Positions 56,237 to 64,000 of a stretch of 64,000 nt of DNA are shown here, piece after piece. How positions within the stretch are numbered: the first letter of the stretch is position 1; every line of letters begins with the position of its first letter. The notes under the pieces are model-generated. The model was given only the letters and a program-made list of their open reading frames with translations, had not been told where the DNA came from and ran no database searches. The translations under genes and the position numbers were made by a program. The stretch lies in assembly GCF_905475395.1 (NCBI RefSeq), contig NC_058342.1, forward strand, positions 27,500,640 through 27,564,639, read 5' to 3'. The stretch comes from Chrysoperla carnea. Taxonomy: Eukaryota; Arthropoda; Insecta; Neuroptera; Chrysopidae.

Positions 56237-58380
56237 CGGACAGAAGACATCAACTTTAAAACAAAAAACAATTTTATAAATTGTTATCAGTCAATGGTCA
56301 TACCTACACTTAGGCAACAAAACAATAAACATTAAAAATAATAACTCTAGAGTATAATCAGTCTTTTAATTATAAATCAGTCATCAGTCATTTGTACCTA
56401 ATAAACTGTTAATTATCAAAAAAAAAAAAAAAAATGTCGTTTCATAATTGTGCTTGGTTTGACTGCAAGGAAGATAAAGCTAGATCATCTTCCGATTCTG
56501 AATCTTACTTAAAGTTACTCTTTAGTAACGAACTTTTTCTGACACGACACGATTTGAGGTTAGTATTAGTAGGTTTTAACTCTACTCCAATGCCATCAAA
56601 ATTTGGGAAGTAGAAATCATTTTTGTATTGATATATATCATAAAAATTCACGTGATATATATCGGATATATATCGGATATATATCATGATATATATCCTC
56701 GAACCCTGGTAAATATCGGATTAAATTTTATTTTTTTAAATATATCTTTATAATTTATAGCTCATGTGTTATTCTGATGTATGCGTAACAAACAAACATC
56801 CTTACTTTCGCATTTATAATATATAGAGATAGTAGACTGAATTTCACAACTATGAATGTACAAAAAATTTCGAGCCGTACCCTTATCCGAACAAACCCTT
56901 ATCCGATATGATTGCGCCGTTAATTTTTCCACGGATTTCACTTTCGGTACGTGTTAATACCTCTCATTTTAATTGAAACTTTATTCATCAAGTGTTGTGT
57001 AGATACGGTTTTAGTTGCAATCGATTACGTAATAAACAATTTTTCATATCCATAATCTCCTACGCTTGTTGGATAAATTTCATAATTGATTTCATTTATT
57101 TAAATAAAAGGCTACACAGAGATATTTTTATTAAATGTCTTCTCAATTGTGTGGATCTATTTTTTCCTTCATTGTATATTTTTATTAATAAAATAACATC
57201 TTTTGACATGTTTGACGTTGTAGAGAAGAAATTTATTTAGACTGTGCATTGAATCACCTTAAAGGTTCGAAGGTGAAAGAATATGTTTCTTCTTCAAGGT
57301 TCAGATAGATAAGAGGTTTCCCACTTGTTGATTTGTATGAGTATTCTGTACAGTCCGATAACTTTAAATTACAAAATTGATCCCGGAAGTCTATTTCCAT
57401 TATTTATAATTTTAATTAAACGGCGGGAATTTTTTGGGTCATTTTCAGATTGTTGTTAACTCGTAACGTGAAAACTGTGCATATCAAGAGAGGTGGAGGC
57501 TATAAAGCGGTGTTTTTTACTTTTAATTCCTATGAAACAGGCGGGTATCACGCTAGTTATAAATAATAGAGAGACACTTTTGGGAGTGGGAATTTTTTAT
57601 TGGAAATTTCCACTTCTAAAATATTAATATTTTTGAAATATTGGCGTAAAATGAAGTAAATTTTTTTTCATCTTTAATTGTTTATAACTTTAGTAATTTA
57701 AGATTTGCTGAAAAAAGCTTCACGCACATTTTTCTAAACATCATTCCGAATTCAACAAGCTTTCACACGTAATTTTACGACCATTATTTCTATATTTCAC
57801 CATTTTGAGCTTTTTTACTGGACTACACACTCTCGTCTTGCTTTGCAAGTATATCATTGCTATGACTGACAAGTGTTATGAGTTGCTGCGGTAAATTAAA
57901 GCCACAATATCTACTTAAGTGCCCAAATAATCTCATGAATGTCGACGTATATACTCACGTACAAGCTCGGATACAAAAAAAGAACGCTTTTTTAGCGAAG
58001 TCGGGCAAAGCGAGGTGAAGACAGGTGAGACACCACAACTATTATCTTCACATTCTCGTTGCTCGCTACTTTTATTTTAGCGACGGAGCCGTGCTCCTCT
58101 GAAGTTTTTTTTTACTGTATGCTTAAAGTTTATTTATTTTCCGTTGTTACGTGGGCATTGTAGAGACGCGTTTTGTTTTTAACAAAGTTGTTTTCGTATA
58201 AATTTTTTGCTTCGATCGTGCTATGACATAGTTTTTCATGGTAAGTCTAAATGAATTTTCTTTCCTAGAAAATTTAGAATTTTATTTGTTATCATGAATA
58301 GTGTATCAATTGTGACAAAAAAGCGTGCACGTAGGCGTGAATTATCATAAAAAATCGTTCTAATCGTTCTCCTTAAGATA
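56237..58380. other. Gene-free DNA
   Basis: A run of 17 A at 56418-56434 and an ATATATATCGG microrepeat at 56655-56693. Several short frames show no recognisable content. No paired element ends. Confidence 0.45.
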
Positions 58381-58800
58381 AACGCTTATGTACCGAATAC
58401 GGCGAGGTCAGATAGGTAAAAAATTTTTACAGTCAAAGTGCTAGAATGATTCAAATTATAATATCATACGGTTTCCAAAAAAAAAAAAAAATTTTAACCG
58501 GAACCACAAAGTTAATCTTTCGTTTCGAATTTTCGGGAATAAACCTTATATATTGAAAACGGTAAAGTTTGGTAGAAATTGTCAATATCCAAAAAATGCT
58601 CGGAATCGTCCAAAAAATAATATCTAAAACGCTTTCAAAGTAAATTTTTGACCGAAACAACAAAATAATCTTTATTTTCGTTAATAATGAGTTTTGTCAA
58701 AAACCGGGTTCTTTTTGTCAAATGCTTATATCTCGAAAAGGGTGAGGTTAGGTAAAAATTTTCAATGATCAAAAAATGCTTAAAATCGGCAAAAATATAT
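58381..58800. repeat. Degenerate tandem units, ~165 bp period
   Basis: Three stretches share an ordered pattern: CTTAT(A/G)T, GAA(A/T)A, GG(T/C)(G/A)AGGT, AGGTAAAAA-TTT, CAA, AAAATGCT and ATCG. They begin near 58387, 58544 and 58722. Divergence is heavy. No coding sense. Confidence 0.45.
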
Positions 58801-60196
58801 AACTCAATAGTCCTTTTAAATTTTGAATAAAAAAATGTGGTGTCTGGAAATAGAAAAACCTTTAGTTGGCAATTCGCATGAATATGATTTTATTGAGTCA
58901 GTGCCGGACCAAGGGTGGATCAACTAAAGCGTGTGCTCCAAGCCAAAGGTTGCAAGGGACGTCAAAATTCAAATGCGAAAACCAATTTCACATTTTAAAT
59001 GTTGATTATTGAAATACAAGTTAATTTTTGAGAAAAAAAGCGCCCAAAGATGATCTCAATCTACCTTGAATTGCGGGTAGAACCAGGGCTGTATTGAGGA
59101 CACACAGGTATCTGGGTCATATTGCTTTTTCAGTTTTATTTCCTCGATTAATAGACATAATTGTGCTGGAAGAGAATTAAAATAATCAACAGTACTGGAA
59201 GAGAAATTATTAAGTTATAATTACGAAATCTTTATAAACAAAATCGTTCTTGCCAACTTTGTTGGTACATGTGTGAAAAAGAAATTCAATGCTGTGAAGC
59301 GCTAATTAAACACTTTTCTTTTGTTGCGCTTAATATTACATTGAATATTCAATTTTTAATAATTAATTAGCAAGATATTTATAAAAAATATAATTTAATG
59401 TATTAAAAATTTATTAACAATGTATTAAAAACTTTTTCTAAAAGCCGAACAACCTTGAGAGTTAGAGCACTCACAATCAACGGACATCAAACGTTCAAAG
59501 AAAAGCTGTTCAACTTTCAGACGTATTAATTTTATAAAAATAAATTCCGTAGGCAATATAAACCGCTTAAGAATACAGGTAGTACTTTACAATAAGTGTT
59601 ACAAAATAGAAAGCCATAGATCGGAAGATCATTTTTTCAATACAATACACGTGACAGTGCACAAATTCGGCATCCAATTAAGACTCGAGGTCTGAGAAGT
59701 AATCATTTCTTAAGCGTTTAAATCGTCTAAGAATGTCAGTGATAACCAAAAACCATTTTCTTCGCAATTCAGAATCTATATTGTCATGACATTGGAAGTA
59801 TTAACTTTGAAATGGTCCCGACCTGACAGTTTTTTTTGCACTCTCCGAATTTTGCCACCTGATAGCCCCTCGTGCCCCTGGTATAGATCCAGCGCTGCTT
59901 ATTTTGTATATAAAGGCATGTTTCCCAATTTTGGAGGGCCATAGATTCATAAGTACCTACCCTCTTATCTACCATTCTGACCACTTACTTCTGAAAAATA
60001 TTTGTCTATTTTGCTGGCACTTATGGTACTGTGATCATCAATTTTAATTCGAGCCAATGCCTTTAATTATGAAAGTAACAAAACTCATACAGCATCATTT
60101 CGCATCGGATAAAACAAAAATCACCGTCAATAAACAAATATAATACACAACAGGTCTTTGTAAAATTAGTTCCATTACTTTTGTATTTAATTCTAT
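58801..60196. other. Gene-free DNA with a lone hAT-type end
   Basis: CAGTGCCGGACCAAGGG at about 58901-58917 looks like a hAT terminal motif, without a matched partner. Nothing else recognised. Confidence 0.4.
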
Positions 60197-60730
60197 TAGA
60201 CCGGAAGATAATGACAGAAAACGTTCTCCCATTTTCTACTGCATGCCTTTTTAAGAATTAATAATTGACCCTAAAATATGAAAGAGGGTTTATTGACAGC
60301 TGCTAGCTTGCACGTCATAAGGCCTTTTTGAAAAAAATTTTAGTGGTTTTTAGTGATATTATATTGCCTGCCTTTGTAACATAAGGTAGTGCAAATAAAG
60401 TCATGCTAAAATAATTGATGGCATGCATTTTGAAAACACGGAAATGTCCTATTTTTTTCTCATTTTTACGTAACCTTTTGATTCCATTCGGCCGTTGTAA
60501 ATTGCTTGCCATCAATTATTTTAGCTTGACTTTGTTTGCACTACCTTATGTTACAAGGGCAGGCAATATAATTACACGAAAAACCACTAAATTTCTTGAC
60601 AAAAAGAAAAGCCATTTTCCTTGCTGCCAATAATTTCTCCATCTTTGATATTTCAGGGTTAATTATTAATTCTTAAAAAGACATGCAGTAGAAAATGGGA
60701 GAACGTTTTATGTCATCATCTCCCGGTCTA
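60197..60730. mobile_element. Large fold-back element, 534 bp
   Basis: TAGACCGGAAGATAATGACA at the left and TGTCATCATCTCCCGGTCTA at the right pair, and the arms stay similar inward for over 200 bp (GAACGTTTTCTG/GAACGTTTTATG, GCAGTAGAAAATGGGAGAAC, TAACATAAGGTAGTGCAAA). The centre is GGAAATGTCC to GGCCGTTG. Mirror-image open frames on the two strands (60315-60515 and 60415-60633) come from the palindrome and are not genes. Confidence 0.8.
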
Positions 60731-60970
60731 TATCTACGTGTATTAGAATGTCAAGAGATATGTAGAAGAGTATTAGCAGTTGTTACTACTTATATGTAAT
60801 AATAGTTGCATATATTACAAAACATTTTCAATATTATCAACAAAGATTATATATATATTTTTATTTATTTATATTTTATAATACGTATTACTAGCTGTAC
60901 CCTGCAACGTTTCGCTATACGTACGTTTTATAGTTGAATTTTGCTTGTGGGTATACAATATTTTTTAAAC

Positions 60971-61597
60971 GACATAATTCTAAAAATGATTCTTAAGATT
61001 AACTTTGAGCTTTATTGATTGTGCTTGTGAACGTCAATTGAATTGGGATTTGCAAATCTTTTAAATTAAAGTGGTGTATCAGTCGGGAATTCGAGGAATG
61101 ATGACATTAGGTAGCAGTTTTCTCTAAGTAATGACAATGTTAACTCAGGATTATTCATTCAAAATAAAATAAGGGTGAGGCACCCCCGTTATTTGCTACC
61201 CTTAAAAACCATTCCTTTATATGCGGTCTCAAGAAAGTATATTTTAAAAATTTGTAGTTTCTCAAAATAACCTTTCCGGGACATAATTCTGAAAATGATT
61301 CTTAAGATTAACTTTGAGCTTTATTGATTGTGCTTGTGAAAGTCAATTGAATTGGGATTTGCAAATTTTTTAAATTAAAGTGGTGTATCAGTCGGGACTA
61401 TGGGAATTCGAGGAATGATGACATTAGGTAGCAGTTTTCTCGAAGTAATGACAATGTTAACTCAGGATTATTCATTCAAAATAAAATAAGGGTGAGGCAC
61501 CCCCGTTATTTGCTACCCGTAAAAACCATTCCTTTATATGCGGTCTCAAGAAAGTATATTTTAAAAATTTGTAGTTTCTCAAAATAACCTTTCCGGG
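60971..61597. repeat. Tandem duplication, 309 and 318 bp units
   Basis: Unit 1 (60971-61279) and unit 2 (61280-61597) differ by five substitutions and one 9-bp insertion, so they are about 98 percent identical. The duplicated DNA (GTGGTGTATCAGTCGGGA, GGTGAGGCACCCCCGTTATT) has no long open frame. A repeat-like phrase, ACTAGCTGTACCCTGCAACG, lies just upstream at 60891. A recent event or an assembly artefact. Confidence 0.88.
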
Positions 61598-61844
61598 ACC
61601 AGTTTTCTAAAATATTGTAATGATAATCGGAAAATTTGAAAATCCTTTGAAAATTGTATAAATTTTTTGGAAAATATGGAAAAATTCAAATTTTAATGGC
61701 TTAACTGTGTGATATATCATTTTCATAGTTTCTTTCATTTCTGACCTTGAATTTGATTTGTAAAATGAGATACAAATAATTGTACAAGAAAATTTTGGGA
61801 AATTGGTGAAAAATGAGGGAAAATTAAAAAAAAAATTAATTCAC

Positions 61845-62215
61845 TTCTACCTTTCTCAGTGTTACAAATTCTAATTTCCCTTTCCTAATTATATGTCCCA
61901 AAAATTGTCTTTTGTGAACACTATTTAATAATTGTTTTTTTAGTCCAACCTTTCTCCACACTTTATCATTCGAGGTATAAGTCCATTCAACACCGACCAT
62001 AAGTTAACACTGACCATAAGACCACACACACGATTGTAGAAGTTTTTGTTTAGTGTTTAAACTTATCACTTTATCACAAAAAATTGGTTGTAATTTGTTG
62101 AAAGTTATTTTCGCTTGAGAAATGCGTCTTTTTATTTCGTTTGCACACCTTCTATCATTGGTTATCACAGTTCCAAGATAGATGTGTTTATCAACCATAT
62201 TTAATTCTTCGTTGA
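61845..62215 (-). pseudogene. LINE reverse-transcriptase C-terminal fragment
   Basis: The minus strand reads YLGTVITNDRRCANEIKRRI, then QAKITFNKLQP, NTKQKLLQS and VWSYG, the conserved block that follows the fingers/palm in many non-LTR reverse transcriptases. After a deletion and frame shift, RKVGLKKQLLNSVHKRQ and LGHIIRKGKLEFV follow. The YxxD catalytic box lies upstream and is not present. The clade cannot be set from this piece. It is a different element from the RNase H LINE at 12980 and 20650. Confidence 0.8.
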
Positions 62216-63132
62216 TTATCTTTGCACTAATTTGTATTATTTTAAGTTTTTAAAATTTTTTTAAAATCAAAATAGGAATTTTTGTTCTTATATTATTTAA
62301 ATTTATGCTATCTAGGTGCGTTATAAATTTATAAACGAATTAAAAAAATTACACAAATATTTTTACAAAAATAAGTTTTATATTAAATAAAATATTATGA
62401 GGTTTTGTGATTGTTATTAATTAATTAGTCTCGTAATCGTTCTTATTTAGTAAATTGTTACGTGATGGCCTATAATTGTTATTATTTATTTAATATTATT
62501 TTTTTAATTATTAGATACTTTTTTATTTATGCTTAGACAATGTTATTATTATATCGGAGATGCCCGATGATTGTTGTTATACTTATTTTATTTTTAGTTC
62601 TAATTGTTATTAATTTTTTATTTATACTCAGGCAACTCCTCAGACTTTTGACCATTGAGTATTATCTTTTATTCTGTTCTGTTATTCTATTAAAATATTA
62701 CATTAGCACTCAAGAAATCCGATTCATCAGATTTCCCAAAATTTTCTAGTACAATTACTTTTATCTCATTTTCCAAATCAAATTCAAAGTCAGAGACCAA
62801 AGAAACTATTATAAATTATATATCACAGATTAAACTTTGAATTTTTCCGAATTTTCCACAATTTTCAAAGGATTATCAATTTTTCCCGTTTTTAAGGTCA
62901 TTTTCGTGACGAGAGGGTTAAAAAAACATAGAAAACGACATGTGTCTCGTAATAATAAAATTTTCTCGATTTTGCGCTTTTTATAACATTAATTTGGAAA
63001 ACTTTGGCCCCGGATTTGTGTTCATCAACGTCTCAAAAAATCTATGGAAACCCATTTTCAGGCCAAAAAAAGGTTTTTTGAGAAACTAAAAATTAAAAAA
63101 CAATTACGGAGATTCCCCCCCCCTTATTATAC
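62216..63132. other. Gene-free DNA
   Basis: Very AT-rich. A GAGAGGGTTAA phrase near 62919 might be a TTAA-type transposon end but has no partner. No other feature. Confidence 0.4.
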
Positions 63133-63575
63133 CATGTATATGAAATATACCAAGGTATACTAAGTTTAGTCCTAAGTTTGTAACGCTTAAAAATATTGCT
63201 ACTATGAACAAAATTTTGATATAGGTGCTCATAAAAACATTTAATTAGTCCATTTCCGGTAGTCTGTTTGTCTGTCGTCTATCGTCTGTCCGTCTGTCAT
63301 CACGATTACACAAAAACGAAAAGAGGGCGTAAAAAGTGAGGCCGAGTTCGTAAATGAGCAACATAGGTCAAATGGGTCTTGGGTCCGTAGGACCCATTTT
63401 TTAAACCGCTAGAGATAGAACAAAAGTTTAAATAAAAAATGTTTCTTATAAAAAAAGAAACAACTTTTGTTTGAAACATTTTTTCGTAAATATCACTGTT
63501 TACCCGTGAGAGCGCAAATTATGTGCAAATTGTATAGCGTGTATTATATGAGAATATCAGTTATATATGTGTGAC
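63133..63575 (-). repeat. Dispersed ~550-bp repeat, minus-strand copy
   Basis: Inverse of the family: its 3' hairpin end (ACCATGTATATGAAATATAC) is at the left and the GTCACAC block at the right end. It includes GTTACAAACTTAGGACTAAA-type sequence, GACAGACGGACAGACG and GGGTCCGTAGGACCC-like blocks. The extreme 5' end of the family is missing. This is the only minus-strand copy in the window. Confidence 0.85.
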
Positions 63576-64000
63576 ATTGTTTTTTTTTTTATTAACGGGT
63601 TCTTCCCCCTCCTTTTATTGGCCTAGTATTTAAATTCTAGATTATTAAAAGCAAAAGAATGTTATATGTCAAAATACATTTTAAATTCATTCCTTAAAAA
63701 TGCTCGCAATATTGTGACAACGTATAAAAATGGTACAGTTAAATAATTTGATTAAAGTGTAAATAAAATATTGGATTATTTTTTACTATTCGTTATTCCT
63801 TCCTACATTCCTTCCAGGTCAAATCAAAAAGATAATAAATTAAAAAAAAAAAAAAAAATGCGTCAACATATATTTGTGATGTTTTAAAAATAAAATTTTT
63901 AATAGAATTTAACATAATCTGTATATGGATAATTAAGTTCGTATGGAAAAAAGTTTTTCCTCGCTGATAAATGAAATAAACAACAAAAATAATCATAATA
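63576..64000. other. Window end, nothing recognised
   Basis: AT-rich with a T run at 63581-63590 and a run of 17 A at 63842-63858. No feature supported. Confidence 0.5.

Noticed and set aside
62540-62749. 69-codon hydrophobic plus-strand frame
   Set aside because: Leucine/isoleucine-rich by AT composition; no conserved motif and surrounded by repeat debris.
1-64000. CRISPR arrays, operons, toxin-antitoxin or defence islands
   Set aside because: No regularly spaced short repeats with unique spacers and no prokaryotic gene organisation; all genes are intron-containing eukaryotic genes.

Overview
The window is AT-rich eukaryotic nuclear DNA. It has multi-exon genes with GT-AG introns, Pol III tRNA genes with no encoded CCA, and a dense load of non-autonomous transposons and LINE/SINE debris. 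The gene families (Derailed/RYK, a CUPID-domain Stepping-stone relative, Myt1, receptor guanylyl cyclase, glycogen branching enzyme) and the style of repeats point to an insect, probably holometabolous. I cannot fix the order from sequence alone.

Layout: 1-7.5 kb holds three tRNA genes (Arg-UCG and two near-identical Thr-UGU in opposite orientation) among inverted-repeat elements. 7.5-11.7 kb (+) is a complete six-exon RYK/Derailed Wnt-receptor pseudokinase (586 aa). 11.7-13.7 kb is two fold-back elements and a decayed LINE RNase H fragment. 13.7-18.2 kb (-) is a complete 11-exon glycogen branching enzyme (692 aa). 18.2-25.2 kb is gene-free and repeat-rich. 25.2-28.3 kb (-) is the 3' part of a Stepping-stone/FRMD4/INAVA-type cytohesin adaptor, whose 5' exons are not visible. 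28.3-38.8 kb is a gene-poor block of nested inverted-repeat elements. 38.9-45.5 kb (-) is Myt1, the membrane-type Cdk1 inhibitory kinase. Its introns hold two tRNA-derived SINEs and a local duplication that has doubled one 75-nt coding exon. 51.98-54.4 kb (-) is the catalytic end of a receptor-type guanylyl cyclase, joined in frame to an unusual first exon instead of the expected kinase-homology N-lobe. 54.4-64 kb has no recognisable gene, only repeats and a LINE reverse-transcriptase fragment.

The genes are independent housekeeping or signalling genes, not an operon or pathway cluster. The main things to follow up are the duplicated exon pair in the Myt1 tail with the inverted intron duplication beside it, the terminal RRLF cyclin-docking-like motif of Myt1, the short alternative-looking guanylyl cyclase, a dispersed roughly 550-bp non-coding repeat family present in eight copies, and several well-bounded fold-back elements with TA target duplications. 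I found no CRISPR array, prokaryotic system or intact autonomous transposon.
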